Assembly (NCBI GenBank): GCA_031411655.1
Contig: JANOBM010000046.1
Span: 62,001-126,000 of the forward strand
DNA from: UBA6163 sp031411655
GTDB lineage: Bacteria; Planctomycetota; Planctomycetia; Pirellulales; Pirellulaceae
Direction: 5' to 3'
DNA: 64,000 bases
The notes below the pieces were generated by a model. It saw only the letters and a program-made list of their open reading frames with translations, made no database searches and had not been told where the DNA came from. The translations under genes and the position numbers were made by a program. Each line of letters starts with the position of its first letter. Position 1 is the stretch's first letter. Below are positions 34,221-44,068 of the stretch, piece after piece.

Positions 34221-37200
34221 GTGTTGTTTGAACGCCAAGAGTCGCTGTCGGAGCAAATCGCAGCGGTGACCCGTCGGTTTCGAGCCATCCGTTTTTGGTG
34301 GGCTTTAGCCGCCATCACCATGCTGGCGTCCTTAGCGGGGTTGGCCATGCTTGATCGCGTGACAGCAGGCCAGTTGAACGGGGCGGAAGTCGCCATCGCC
34401 GTTTGTGTGGCGACGCTTGCCGGTGCGGTCGCCGCATTCGTTTGGGGTCAAATGAGTTATCGCAATCCGCGTTTCATTGCCACGCGGATAGAGGCCCGAT
34501 TTCCCGGCTTGCAGCAGCGTCTACTGACAGCGCTGAGTCTCCCTGCCGAAAGCGAAGGCCAGGGTCTTGGTTATCTCCAGCGGCGAGTCATCTCCGATGC
34601 CTACAGGCACTCAAGTGCTCATCGCTGGACCGATGCAGTACCAGCCCGTGCGGCATGGCTCAGTCGCTTAACAGGTGGTGTATCACTGATTGCGCTCGCC
34701 GCGATTACGGGCCTCCTTCTCTTTTCGAATCCGAACGCGCAGCCCGGCAGCCTGAACAGTCGTTCGGAAGCGTTATCGATTGTCGTGGAACCTGGCGATA
34801 CCGAAGTCGAACGAGGAAGCGGACTGGTGATCAGCGCTCGGTTTGCATCGCTCGGCGAACTTCCTCCTGAGGTCAGGCTTCGTTCAGTGACCAATGCCCC
34901 CGGCGGCGGAGCCCCGCTTGTGCCCTCTCTCGTAGCAATGACTCAAAGCCTAGACGACCCCGTTTTTAGTAGCTACGTAGCGTCGATCGACCGTCCTTTC
35001 GACTATGAGATCGAATCGTCCGATTGGCAAAGCGACCGGTTCCGCGTGACGGTTTTTGAGTATCCGGACCTTGTTCGTGCCGATGCGTTTATGACTTTTC
35101 CTGACTTTGCAAGGATGGAACCTAAACGTGTCGAGGACACAGTTCGTATCAGCGCTGTCGAAGGCACGATGGTCCAGTGGACACTGACGTTAAATAAACC
35201 CGGCATTAGCCCGATGGTTCGAGACGCAGATAATGAAGTCATCGGTGCTGGGATAGTCACCGTTGGCCCCAATCAGTTTCGTTTTGAAACAGTAGTCCAC
35301 AAAAGTCAACGATGGTCGGTCGACCTTGTCGATGAGAAAGGACGCAAAAACAAACATCCGATCACGCTGGATGCACGAGCGATCCCCAATCGTCCCGTCG
35401 AATTAAAACTTGTTTCGGGTGGCGATCTGGTTGCGTCGCCCATCGAAGAGCTCCTGCTTGCTGCGACCGTGCAAGATGACTTTGGTATCCTGCGAACTGG
35501 GATCTCGCTTTCGTTTGCTGGCGGAAAGTCCGATGACATCATCATCGCAGAGACTGTCGAGCGAAATGAGAAAAAATCGGTTGATTACGTTGTGGACTTA
35601 GAAAGCCTGGGTGCCGAGCCGGACCAACTGCTGGCTTATCATTTTTGGGCCGAAGACGTCGTCGCCCAAGGAGAGACACGTCGAACGCAAAGCGACATGT
35701 ACTTTGTTGAAGTCCGACCTTTTGATGAAATTTTCCGCGAAGGGGAGGCTCCCGCTGGCGGTCAAGCACCGCCACAGCAACCAAGCGGTTCCCAAGCGAC
35801 CGAAGAGCTTCTTGAGTTGCAAAAACAGATTATCGCTGCGACTTGGAAAATACTTCGTGGCTCCAGTAGCCGGAGTCTTGCGGATTCGTTTGCAACCGAC
35901 ACGGGACTGGTACTCGAGTCCCAGCAACAAGCACTGATACAAGCCCAAGAGATGGCTGCTGAATTAGAGGACGACCGAGCAAAGGAAATCGTTGCGACAT
36001 TAACCGATCACATGCAAACTGCCATCGAGGCGTTACGCCAAGCCGGCGCGAACGAGGCACTTGAGACGTTGAATTCCGCACTCACTTCGGAGCAGGCCGC
36101 CTACGCTTCATTGTTAAAACTGCGGGCGCATGAGTTTCAGGTCAGTCGATCTCAACAACAGCAAGGGCAACAAAGTGGTGGTGCTTCGGCGCAGCGCCGA
36201 CAGCAGCAACTCGACCAACTGGAACTTAAAGCAGATGAGAACCGTTACGAAACGCAGTCTCAGGCTGCCGATCCAAGTGCGAACGAGAACGAAAGTGAGA
36301 ACCGCCAAATACTCAATCGACTTCGAGAACTTGCCCAGCGTCAAGAAGACATCAACCGGCAGCTAACGCAGCTTCAATCCGCATTAGAATCTGCAAAGAC
36401 GGAGGAAGAAAAAGAGGAAGTGCGCCGCGAGCTTAAACGGCTTCGTGAACAGGAGCAGGAACAACTTCGTGAAGCAGATGAGTTGGCCGATCTTGTCCAG
36501 CAGTCGGAACAGTCAGAAGCCATAAATGAACAAGCCGGTGCACTGGAGCAGACTCGCGAAAATATCCGGCAGGCCAGTGACGCCCTCGAAGAGAACGAAG
36601 CGTCCAAGGCGTTAGCATCTGGAACGAGGGCGGAACGAGAGCTTGACGAGCTGAGCGATGAATTTCGAAAACTAGCAGCGGGAGAATTTGACGACAAGCT
36701 GCGTGAAATGCGATCCGAGGCTCGCGAATTGGAGCAATCGCAAGAGAAAATTGGCGAAACGATGGAGCAATTGACGAGTGAGAACTCAGTCGGATTGCGT
36801 TCCGGCGGCGACCGAGAGGCGATTCAAAAGACCCTCCAGGAGCAACATGAGAAGGTACAGCGATTACTGGAAGAGGTTCAAAGCACCGTGGAGGATGCTG
36901 AGCCATCGGAACCGCTGCTGGCCCAATCGCTCTATGACACTTACCGCAATGCGCAGCAGAGCCAGCTGGAGCGGAAGCTGAGCGATTCAGGCGAGTTACT
37001 GCGACGTGGCCTCGATCCTCAAGCTCAGCAGCTCCAACAATCCGCGGTCCAAGACACCAGCCGACTGCGACAAGACTTGGAGAAGGCAGCAGAGTCAGTG
37101 CTCGGCGATGAACAAAAATCGTTGGAGCGAGCTCTCAGCCAACTGGAGCAACTGGACCAATCGTTACAGCAGGAAATGCGTACTGCGCGAGGTGAAACGA

Positions 37201-37823
37201 GTAAACCCGCCGCCGGGGAATCGGCGGAAGGGCAAACGCCGCCGTCATCGGCTAAATCTCAGGCTGACGTAGATCCTCAACCCGGTGGACAACAACCCGG
37301 TGGACAACAACCCAGAGAACAACAACCCAGTGAGCCAACAGCAAGTCAGCAGGCTGGCCAAGGTGGGCAACCGGATGGGCAACCACGGCAGGATGGCGAG
37401 CCTTCGGGTGGTAGTCCGTCCAGTGATGGTCCTGGCTCAGGGATGATTCAGCAATTGAACGGCGGCCCGGTCACGGGTGCGTCACCGCTAACGGGTAACG
37501 GATTTCGCGAATGGTCCGATGGTCTTCGTGATGTTGAAGAGTTGGTGAGCGATCCGGTGCTTCGTTCCGAAGCTGCTGCCATTCGAGACCGTGCTCGTGA
37601 AATGCGCATCGAGCTCCGTCGCCATGCACAACAGCCTCAGTGGGAGTTGGTCGAATCGATGCTTGCTAAGCCGCTACGTGAACTAAAAATGCGAGTATCG
37701 GAAGAGTTAATGAAGAAATCCTCCGAACAGTCGGCGACCGTGCCGATGGATCGTGATCCAGTGCCCGATCAATTTTCCGGCGCAGTCAAACGTTACTACG
37801 AGAATCTTGGGAGCGGACGTTAA
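34221..37823 (+). CDS. DUF4175-like membrane protein with long coiled coil (Bat-like operon)
   Basis: A 1200-aa protein. Two membrane segments occur near the N-terminus (about residues 27-45 and 53-75) and a third at about 145-165. A beta-rich region follows (about 180-500), then a long Gln/Glu-rich coiled coil (about 530-1000). After it is a Gly/Gln/Pro low-complexity stretch with PGGQQ repeats (about 1020-1090) and a helical end. It resembles the DUF4175 proteins that accompany VWA/Bat-type genes in Planctomycetes. Its TAA overlaps the next ATG (TAATG). It is first in a coupled three-gene set; MoxR and DUF58 genes, which often precede it, are not adjacent here. Role: probably envelope scaffold; unproven. 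Confidence 0.8.
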   Translation: MLFERQESLSEQIAAVTRRFRAIRFWWALAAITMLASLAGLAMLDRVTAGQLNGAEVAIAVCVATLAGAVAAFVWGQMSYRNPRFIATRIEARFPGLQQRLLTALSLPAESEGQGLGYLQRRVISDAYRHSSAHRWTDAVPARAAWLSRLTGGVSLIALAAITGLLLFSNPNAQPGSLNSRSEALSIVVEPGDTEVERGSGLVISARFASLGELPPEVRLRSVTNAPGGGAPLVPSLVAMTQSLDDPVFSSYVASIDRPFDYEIESSDWQSDRFRVTVFEYPDLVRADAFMTFPDFARMEPKRVEDTVRISAVEGTMVQWTLTLNKPGISPMVRDADNEVIGAGIVTVGPNQFRFETVVHKSQRWSVDLVDEKGRKNKHPITLDARAIPNRPVELKLVSGGDLVASPIEELLLAATVQDDFGILRTGISLSFAGGKSDDIIIAETVERNEKKSVDYVVDLESLGAEPDQLLAYHFWAEDVVAQGETRRTQSDMYFVEVRPFDEIFREGEAPAGGQAPPQQPSGSQATEELLELQKQIIAATWKILRGSSSRSLADSFATDTGLVLESQQQALIQAQEMAAELEDDRAKEIVATLTDHMQTAIEALRQAGANEALETLNSALTSEQAAYASLLKLRAHEFQVSRSQQQQGQQSGGASAQRRQQQLDQLELKADENRYETQSQAADPSANENESENRQILNRLRELAQRQEDINRQLTQLQSALESAKTEEEKEEVRRELKRLREQEQEQLREADELADLVQQSEQSEAINEQAGALEQTRENIRQASDALEENEASKALASGTRAERELDELSDEFRKLAAGEFDDKLREMRSEARELEQSQEKIGETMEQLTSENSVGLRSGGDREAIQKTLQEQHEKVQRLLEEVQSTVEDAEPSEPLLAQSLYDTYRNAQQSQLERKLSDSGELLRRGLDPQAQQLQQSAVQDTSRLRQDLEKAAESVLGDEQKSLERALSQLEQLDQSLQQEMRTARGETSKPAAGESAEGQTPPSSAKSQADVDPQPGGQQPGGQQPREQQPSEPTASQQAGQGGQPDGQPRQDGEPSGGSPSSDGPGSGMIQQLNGGPVTGASPLTGNGFREWSDGLRDVEELVSDPVLRSEAAAIRDRAREMRIELRRHAQQPQWELVESMLAKPLRELKMRVSEELMKKSSEQSATVPMDRDPVPDQFSGAVKRYYENLGSGR
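37281..37340 (+). repeat. 15-bp tandem repeat array in the DUF4175-like gene
   Basis: Four units of 15 bases. The first two are perfect (CCCGGTGGACAACAA), the last two diverged (CCCAGAGAACAACAA and one more). They encode PGGQQ PGGQQ PREQQ PSEPT, in a linker. Confidence 0.9.
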
Positions 37824-40231
37824 TGCCCGTTAACCTTGTGCCTGATGAAATATCCTCTAGCGGCATTTTATGGGGTGCTTCCGACTGGGCGTGGCCGACC
37901 GTTGGGATAGCAGCGGCACTGATGATTCTTGTTTTTTGGAATTACGGTTGGACCCGTATCGGGAGGGGCGTCCACGCCTTCGCGTTCTTGCTCAAGTTGA
38001 TTGCCATTGGATTGATTGCAGTTTGTTTGCTCGATCCACTAAGAAGCGGAACGCGTCCTCGCCCTCAAGCAAACCTATTCCCAATTTTAGTCGATACCAG
38101 CCAAAGCATGACGATGCTTTCGGCATCCGATGCCTCCAGTCGTGGTGATCGAGTGATCGACTTGCTGAACCCCGAAAAATCGTGGCGAGTGCGGCTGGCA
38201 CAAGACTTCGATGTGCGTCCTTATCGCTTCGCATCGCGTCTGGAACCACTGGGTGATGTATCGTCCTTGGAAATGAATGGTGAGGCATCGACCATCGCGG
38301 GAAGCGTACAGTCTCTTGGACAACGATTGGCGGGCCGACCAGTAGGCGGCCTGTTATTGTTTAGCGATGGCAATCTGACGGATGAGTCTGCTGCCGATGC
38401 CGATTGGTCTAAAATCGGTTTTCCCATCTACCCGGTGGTCTCGACAGCGGAAAAATCGCCCGGTGATATTCGAATCGACAGTGTTAGTGTTTCGCAATCT
38501 GACTTTGAAACCGCACCGATATCGGTCAAGGTGATCGTGGCCAGCCAGTCGCTGCCAGAAGGACCAGTAGTGATTCAACTGGAGGAACAGGAAACCAAAA
38601 AGGTCATTCAAGAACAGACGATTGTGGTGCCCCGGGATGGTCAATCGCAACCTTTGGTTTTTAAGTTTCGACCTTATCAGCCTGGGGTGGGGTTTTACCG
38701 GCTGGTTGTGTTCCTGGATTCGGATCGGGACAAGGTGGATGCGGGCGAGGAGGGTGCCGAAGCAACGTTTGCAAACAACATTCGCTGGTTATCGATTGAT
38801 CGTGGTCACGGGCCTCATCGCATCTTGTACGTGAGCGGACGTCCCAATTGGGAATTCAAATTTCTTCGCCGAGCGGTCCATTCTGATCCCGAAGTTCAAC
38901 TCGTTGGTTTATTGCGGATTGCAAACAAGGAAGCAAAGTTCACTTTTCGCGACCGTGACGTGGGCAACACCAATTCACTTTTTGCGGGACTTGGCTCTGA
39001 CGAAGAGGAAGCTGCTCAACAATACGATGAACCAGTTATGATCCGCCTAGGCGTGGAAGAATCCGAAGAACTCAGCTCAGGCTTTCCACGGACCAGTGAA
39101 GAGTTGTTCGGTTACGAAGCCGTGATACTCGACGACATCGAACCTGATTTTTTTACACAAGATCAACTGCTGATGCTTCGGCGTTTCATCGCTTTTCGGG
39201 GTGGCGGATTATTGATGCTTGGCGGCCAGGAATCTTTTGATACGAAGCGATTTGCAAATACACCGCTAGGCGAGCTTTGCGCGGTCTACCCACCGCGTCA
39301 GTCAACAGAATCCCCTCAGGAGATGCCTGGTAATTCGCCGGAGCTTTCGTACCGCGTGGAGATGACGCGGGAGGGAATGTTGCAACCGTGGTTTCGCTTG
39401 CGCGAAACGGAAGGAGCGGAGACGCAGCGTTTGCGAGATATGCCAAGCTTTAACACCATCAATCGTGTGGGCCCCGCGAAACCGGGTGCGATTCAGTTAG
39501 CAACGGTTCGCGAAGCCCACGGTGAGTTAAGCCCGGGATTAGTTGTCCAGCGTTTTGGAAAGGGAAAGTCGGCGGCGTTAACGCTGGGCGACATGTGGAA
39601 GTGGTCGATGCGCCGTGTCCCCGGACAAGAGGATGAACCGGCAAGGCAATGGAGGCAGATGATGCGCTGGTTGGTGAGCGACGTTCCTCAACGAGTCGAT
39701 TGCAAGATCGAGGCAACCGATGACGGAGGCAGGCGTGTCAGCGTCGTCACGGACGTGGTCGATGAAGGTTTCTTGTCTGTCGATAATGCCAAAGTGGACA
39801 TCGAAATCACGCCGCCGACTGGGCCTGCGGTGAAGCTCATCGCACAAGATGATGGTCTGACCCCAGGCCGTTACGTTGCGACCTACTTTGCAAGTCAACC
39901 CGGCGGGTATCTTGTAACGGCACGAGTCACCGCCGAGGATGGCAGTGAGGTGGGCGAGGTAACAACGGGATGGGCAGCAACACCTGATGAGTCTGAATTC
40001 CGTCAATGGAGTGTCAATCGACAGTGGCTTGATAAAATTGCGAAGCAGTCGGGGGGGCAGATCGTCGACGACACGCAGCTCGAAAGCTTCGTTGCGGACC
40101 TCTCCAATCGCAAGGTGCCAGTCATGCAGGTATGGACCTATCCCGTTTGGCATCAACCATGGGTAATGCTCATCGCGATCGCGTGTTTGTGTGGCGAGTG
40201 GGGACTCCGCCGATGGAAAGGTTTGTCATGA
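37823..40231 (+). CDS. VWA-like/glutamine-amidotransferase-like membrane protein (Bat-like)
   Basis: An 802-aa protein with N-terminal membrane helices (about residues 26-43 and 52-72), then a von Willebrand-like A domain whose MIDAS start reads DTSQSM (Asp91, Ser93, Ser95) and continues LLLFSDGNLTDE. A class I amidotransferase-like fold follows around RILYVSGRPNWEFK and GGGLLMLGGQESF, without the catalytic Cys-His-Glu triad. The end has a further membrane helix (WHQPWVMLIAIACLCGEWGL). Such proteins occur with MoxR/BatA genes in metal-ion-dependent envelope complexes. Its ATG overlaps the previous stop and its TGA overlaps the next ATG, so the three genes are translationally coupled. Confidence 0.82.
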   Translation: MPVNLVPDEISSSGILWGASDWAWPTVGIAAALMILVFWNYGWTRIGRGVHAFAFLLKLIAIGLIAVCLLDPLRSGTRPRPQANLFPILVDTSQSMTMLSASDASSRGDRVIDLLNPEKSWRVRLAQDFDVRPYRFASRLEPLGDVSSLEMNGEASTIAGSVQSLGQRLAGRPVGGLLLFSDGNLTDESAADADWSKIGFPIYPVVSTAEKSPGDIRIDSVSVSQSDFETAPISVKVIVASQSLPEGPVVIQLEEQETKKVIQEQTIVVPRDGQSQPLVFKFRPYQPGVGFYRLVVFLDSDRDKVDAGEEGAEATFANNIRWLSIDRGHGPHRILYVSGRPNWEFKFLRRAVHSDPEVQLVGLLRIANKEAKFTFRDRDVGNTNSLFAGLGSDEEEAAQQYDEPVMIRLGVEESEELSSGFPRTSEELFGYEAVILDDIEPDFFTQDQLLMLRRFIAFRGGGLLMLGGQESFDTKRFANTPLGELCAVYPPRQSTESPQEMPGNSPELSYRVEMTREGMLQPWFRLRETEGAETQRLRDMPSFNTINRVGPAKPGAIQLATVREAHGELSPGLVVQRFGKGKSAALTLGDMWKWSMRRVPGQEDEPARQWRQMMRWLVSDVPQRVDCKIEATDDGGRRVSVVTDVVDEGFLSVDNAKVDIEITPPTGPAVKLIAQDDGLTPGRYVATYFASQPGGYLVTARVTAEDGSEVGEVTTGWAATPDESEFRQWSVNRQWLDKIAKQSGGQIVDDTQLESFVADLSNRKVPVMQVWTYPVWHQPWVMLIAIACLCGEWGLRRWKGLS

Positions 40232-41295
40232 GCAATCTATTTAGAATTGAAAGAGTTTTCCCCTTTCGGTTTACCTGGGGCTGGTTGTTGATGTCTTGTT
40301 TTTTCGCAGACAGCGCGACGGCGGCCGACCACGTGTTGATTGTTGTCGGTGCTGCAGGTGCGCCGGAGTATGGCGAGCAATTCTTAAACTGGGCAGAACA
40401 TTGGGTTGACCTTGCCACTAAATCGGGAGCGACGATCACTCAGATAGGTCCTGGGCGAATCGCTGGGGAAGCGAAGCCTGAATCGAGCGACTTGTCACGG
40501 CTGCAAGAGGCGCTTCGTTTGCTTGCTGACGAGCGTACCGAGAAAGATTCAGGCTTGGTGTGGTTGATTCTTATCGGTCACGGCACTTATCAAGCGAACG
40601 TCGCGAAGTTCAACCTCCGCGGCCCCGATATTTCGGCAGAGCAGCTTGCGTCAGCACTTTTGCCGCTTCGTTCGGAGACGGTCATCGTGAACGTTTCCTC
40701 ATCGAGCGGGCCGTTCGTCAATTCGCTCTCAGGCAAAGATCGAACCGTCGTGACATCAACGCGAAGCGGCGAGGAACAAAACTTCGCGCGATTTGGGCAG
40801 TTCTTGCCTAAAGCCTTGGGCGACTCAACGGCGGATTTGGACCACGACGAGGAAGTTTCGTTGCTCGAAGCTGTCGTCATGGCCGCAAACGAGACAGTAC
40901 GCTTTTATTCGTCCGAGAATCGAATTTGTACGGAGCACTCCATGCTTGACGACAATGGTGATCGACTGGGGACGCCGACCGAGATGCTAGCCATGTCCCT
41001 GCGAGGACAAAAGCCTGAGCTTGCGAAAGCATCCAGCGACGCGATGAAGGTGGTGCTTGATGGAGAAAAGGCCGCAAGAACGATCTTGCTGCGGTCAGGT
41101 TCGGCAGCGCCACTGACGGAAGAAGAGGCGGTGCAGCGGGTTCGACTGGAGTCCGATGTCACCATCTTGAAGCAGCGCAAAGACATGTTGACTGAGGCAG
41201 ACTACTTTGAGCAGCTAGAAAAACCGCTGCTTGAATTGGCGAAACTTTATCGGATCGCTGAAAAACGAGCCGAAAAGGAGGCGAGTTCGCCTTGA
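40228..41295 (+). CDS. Exported caspase/legumain-fold (C13-like) protein lacking the catalytic Cys
   Basis: I start at the ATG at 40228, which overlaps the TGA of the previous gene (ATGA); the longer frame begins inside that gene. The 355-aa product has a hydrophobic signal (about residues 15-32). A central strand LILIGHG (His118) matches the His-Gly of C13/C14-clan proteases. The next strand reads TVIVNVSSSSGPFV, where active members have a Cys before the SSG; here the residues are Val/Ser. The phrase VVTSTRSGEEQNFARFG is conserved-looking. The C-terminal part is helical (about 290-355). It is probably a pseudoprotease acting as scaffold or regulator in the Bat-like operon; activity with a Ser nucleophile is possible but unlikely. 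Confidence 0.7.
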   Translation: MSNLFRIERVFPFRFTWGWLLMSCFFADSATAADHVLIVVGAAGAPEYGEQFLNWAEHWVDLATKSGATITQIGPGRIAGEAKPESSDLSRLQEALRLLADERTEKDSGLVWLILIGHGTYQANVAKFNLRGPDISAEQLASALLPLRSETVIVNVSSSSGPFVNSLSGKDRTVVTSTRSGEEQNFARFGQFLPKALGDSTADLDHDEEVSLLEAVVMAANETVRFYSSENRICTEHSMLDDNGDRLGTPTEMLAMSLRGQKPELAKASSDAMKVVLDGEKAARTILLRSGSAAPLTEEEAVQRVRLESDVTILKQRKDMLTEADYFEQLEKPLLELAKLYRIAEKRAEKEASSP

Positions 41296-41384
41296 CGCGG
41301 GGGGCGTCGATTTCGGAAGTTCCCAACGGTGCAGGAAACTTTAGTTTTTTGCTTTGAATTTCCGATATTTTTTGGGAGCTACCG

Positions 41385-42710
41385 TTGGCCCCGCTTCGTC
41401 AAGTCCATTCGTTATCGATCTCCTTGATCGTTTGCCTCGGGATCGCTGCTGCCAGTCGCACTGAAGCGTCTGCACAGGCGCCTGGCGCACTGTTGTACGA
41501 TCCCGTTCCAATGGCAAGTGCGGACCCGTATGCAATTCAGCCGAATGGGTACTTCTCTCCACTTCAACCGCTTGAGCCGATTCGCAATGGATTTCGGGCG
41601 ATTGCTAATCCCGTGCCCTATCGCGGACGAATGTTCTTGCGTGGTGAGTACTTGGGATGGTGGATGGATCCCATGCAGACTCCGCCTTTAGTCACCACAA
41701 GCCCTACCGGCACACCGCAAAACCAAGCCGCCTTCAACGGAGGCGCTTCCACGAGGACGCTTTTCGGTGGCGAGATAAATGATGAGTACCGCAGCGGCGT
41801 TCGCGTTCAAGGCGGTTGGTATGTTGATCCCTCTCGTTATTGGGCAATCGGCGGAGACTACTATCAACTGTTTGGTGAGGGCGACACTTTCTCGGCCGAC
41901 TCCACGACGAATCCCATTCTCGGCCGTCCCTTCTTCGACATCGTTAATGCAAGAGAAACGGCACAGCTGCTGTCATTCCCAGGGCTAGCGACCGGTGGTG
42001 TCAACGTGAACACGGACACTCAGTTGCGATCATTCGGAATCCACTTACAGGCCGATGCATTGAATGCACCTGGATCGGTAAGTCAAATTGCCAGCTCCTG
42101 TGCACGGGAGCCTCGCCTGGATGTGTTGGTTGGCTATCGATACGTCAGTCTCGAAGACGAGATTCACGTCATCGAGAATCTACGATCATTGACGCCCGCT
42201 GCGACGGGCACGATCAATCTACGCGATTCATTCGAGACCGAGAATGATTTTCAAGGTATCGAAGTGGGAGCCATTCGCGAGATTCCGATGGGCCGATTCT
42301 GGTTCGAAACGAAAACGAAAGTGGCCGTGGGCACCAACGCGCAGAAGGTTCGTATTAATGGTTCCACTCAATTGGTTGAAGCAGGAGTTCCCGCAACTTT
42401 CACCGGTGGCTTACTCGCCCAACGAAGCAATATTGGTATCTACGAGCGAGATGAGTTTGCGGTCGTCCCCGAACTAAGTGCAACTCTTGGATGGCACCTT
42501 ACACCGCGTTTCAGTCTCACTGCTGGCTATACCTTTGTGTACTTTAGCAATGTCGTCCGCGCCGGCGATCAAATTGATACCGACTTGAATCCGGGACTGA
42601 TCCCTATTGAAGACGATCCACTCAACGGCCCCCTGCGCCCCCGTTTCGTATTTCGGCAAAACGACTTCTTTGCGCAGGGTATCACCGTTGGTGGTGACTT
42701 CCGCTTCTAA
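41385..42710 (+). CDS. BBP7-family outer-membrane beta-barrel protein
   Basis: A 441-aa protein with a TTG start supported by GGGAG seven bases upstream. The signal peptide (LSISLIVCLGIAAASRTEASAQA) is followed by the BBP7 pattern of planctomycete outer-membrane proteins: GRMFLRGEYLGWWMDPMQTP, GVRVQGGWYVD, then a series of amphipathic beta strands (LDVLVGYRYVSLED, FWFETKTKVAVGTN, RFSLTAGYTFVYFSNVVRA), ending in an aromatic strand with a terminal Phe (ITVGGDFRF). The terminal Phe suits BAM-dependent insertion. Function unknown; may be a porin or structural barrel. Confidence 0.85.
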   Translation: MAPLRQVHSLSISLIVCLGIAAASRTEASAQAPGALLYDPVPMASADPYAIQPNGYFSPLQPLEPIRNGFRAIANPVPYRGRMFLRGEYLGWWMDPMQTPPLVTTSPTGTPQNQAAFNGGASTRTLFGGEINDEYRSGVRVQGGWYVDPSRYWAIGGDYYQLFGEGDTFSADSTTNPILGRPFFDIVNARETAQLLSFPGLATGGVNVNTDTQLRSFGIHLQADALNAPGSVSQIASSCAREPRLDVLVGYRYVSLEDEIHVIENLRSLTPAATGTINLRDSFETENDFQGIEVGAIREIPMGRFWFETKTKVAVGTNAQKVRINGSTQLVEAGVPATFTGGLLAQRSNIGIYERDEFAVVPELSATLGWHLTPRFSLTAGYTFVYFSNVVRAGDQIDTDLNPGLIPIEDDPLNGPLRPRFVFRQNDFFAQGITVGGDFRF

Positions 42711-42764
42711 CGCTCCACAAAGATCAATCGACGCTGCGAGTTTCGATACGCCTGCCGTGATCTG

Positions 42765-43757
42765 CTATCTGGTCTGCCAACGATCGTTTTTTTCGATCAC
42801 GCGCTGCACTTGCTCTCCAGTGAGCCATTTCTTTGCAGCGTCGTCGTTTCGCAAATAGGCATCCCAAAACGCGGTTGTCACTGCCAGAATCGCACGATGA
42901 TGATTAGGATTTCTCTTCTTGGTTTCACCTGGCAATGCACGTTCGCCAAAAGCAGAATGCTCGGCTTGATCGAGAACCAATTCAAACTTGTCGCCGGGAG
43001 GCAACGCGGGAAAAACAGCCAATCGAGCTGGCGCATCGATATCGCCGATCGGTGAGTCATCAGCCGTTCCGGTAAGCAACATCCAAGGGATCTTTACACT
43101 TCCAAACGCCCGGTTGGCATCTCTCCCTCGACCCAAACTGGGACTCATCATCACCGCGGCCTTGATCCGAGAATCCGTAAAACCCTTTCCGACCGGGGCA
43201 CTCTGGCCACTTATCGCTTGGGCCGTGACGGCGCCGAACGAATGTCCTGACATGCCAACCTGGAGTAAATCCATGTGACCTTTCAGGGGATGGTCACTCT
43301 GTGAATTCCAACGGTCGAGCTGATCGAGAATGGCGGGTATATCATGAACTCGATCCAGAAACTGTTCTACCCCTGCCGCATTCCGCATCGCTGACAGGCG
43401 CTGAAGCGGACGTACATCTTTCCATACCAACTCATCGCTTCCGGGATGCTGGGTGAAGACTACGACGAACCCTCGTCCCGCCCAGTGGTTGCCTAAATAA
43501 GGATTGTTCTTCCTGCTACCGCCTAACCCGTGACTAAAAAGAATCACCGGTGCCGGGGTCTGGCCTGCGGGCAAATAGACTCGAATCGGTAGCTCTCGCT
43601 TCCTCGACTGGTCGCTTACCGTGAGGTCGATCGTACGGATCTCGGATGGATTCGTCAGCACCAACGGATCGTAGTCGTCCGCCCAGACAGGGCCTCCGGA
43701 TGCAAAGCTAAATGTCAAAAGGCACAGGAAAAACATACTATTTTCAGATCGATCCAT
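42765..43757 (-). CDS. Exported alpha/beta hydrolase (PAF-acetylhydrolase/dienelactone-hydrolase type)
   Basis: Secreted serine hydrolase of 330 aa with a signal peptide (SMFFLCLLTFSFASGGPVWA). The fold is shown by LFSHGLGGSRKNN (oxyanion region) and the nucleophile elbow GMSGHSFGAVTA with Ser173. The catalytic Asp is probably in LLTGTADDSPIGD and the His in LDQAEHSAFGE. The family hydrolyses short-chain esters or lactones, often of platelet-activating-factor type or carbohydrate esters; the substrate is unknown. Convergent with the BBP7 gene. The ATG at 43757 is the best start. Confidence 0.88.
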   Translation of the reverse strand: MDRSENSMFFLCLLTFSFASGGPVWADDYDPLVLTNPSEIRTIDLTVSDQSRKRELPIRVYLPAGQTPAPVILFSHGLGGSRKNNPYLGNHWAGRGFVVVFTQHPGSDELVWKDVRPLQRLSAMRNAAGVEQFLDRVHDIPAILDQLDRWNSQSDHPLKGHMDLLQVGMSGHSFGAVTAQAISGQSAPVGKGFTDSRIKAAVMMSPSLGRGRDANRAFGSVKIPWMLLTGTADDSPIGDIDAPARLAVFPALPPGDKFELVLDQAEHSAFGERALPGETKKRNPNHHRAILAVTTAFWDAYLRNDDAAKKWLTGEQVQRVIEKNDRWQTR

Positions 43758-44068
43758 TAAGTGTTTTCTCCCAAGTGTTCTGGTCCATTCAAACTTTCGG
43801 ACTCACAATGTACCGAAGTTCGTCAGTACGTGATTCGCCTTTGTGAACTACACCGCGCCTTTGTGAACTCAATGACACTCGTTTTCAACAGCCCACCGGA
43901 TCAGTACGTTTCCACCGCTGAATCTTATCGAATTCCGATCGATTAGGGATGAATGGGGTCGCAAATTTCAGTTTCTCGCCCGTGTTTTAGCAAACGCGCC
44001 AATCAGTATTGTTATTCCGCCTGTACTGAGAAGAAAGAAACTCATCGAACTTTATTGGAGAGGGTGCG
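43758..44068. other. Intergenic region with a 14-bp direct repeat
   Basis: About 310 bases between divergent genes. It carries a perfect 14-bp direct repeat (next entry) but no credible gene. Confidence 0.5.
43836..43869 (+). repeat. Direct repeat, CGCCTTTGTGAACT twice at 20-base period
   Basis: Perfect 14-bp copies start at 43836 and 43856, two helical turns apart, between the divergent hydrolase and methyltransferase genes. The spacing suits a protein-binding tandem site, but it may be a simple local duplication. Confidence 0.75.

Noticed and set aside
34619..35545. Several minus-strand frames in the DUF4175-like gene
   Set aside because: All are shadows of a long, uninterrupted plus-strand protein with consistent domains.
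37281..37340. Tandem 15-bp units as a possible CRISPR or iteron array
   Set aside because: Units are contiguous without spacers, in frame inside a gene, so they are a coding linker repeat.
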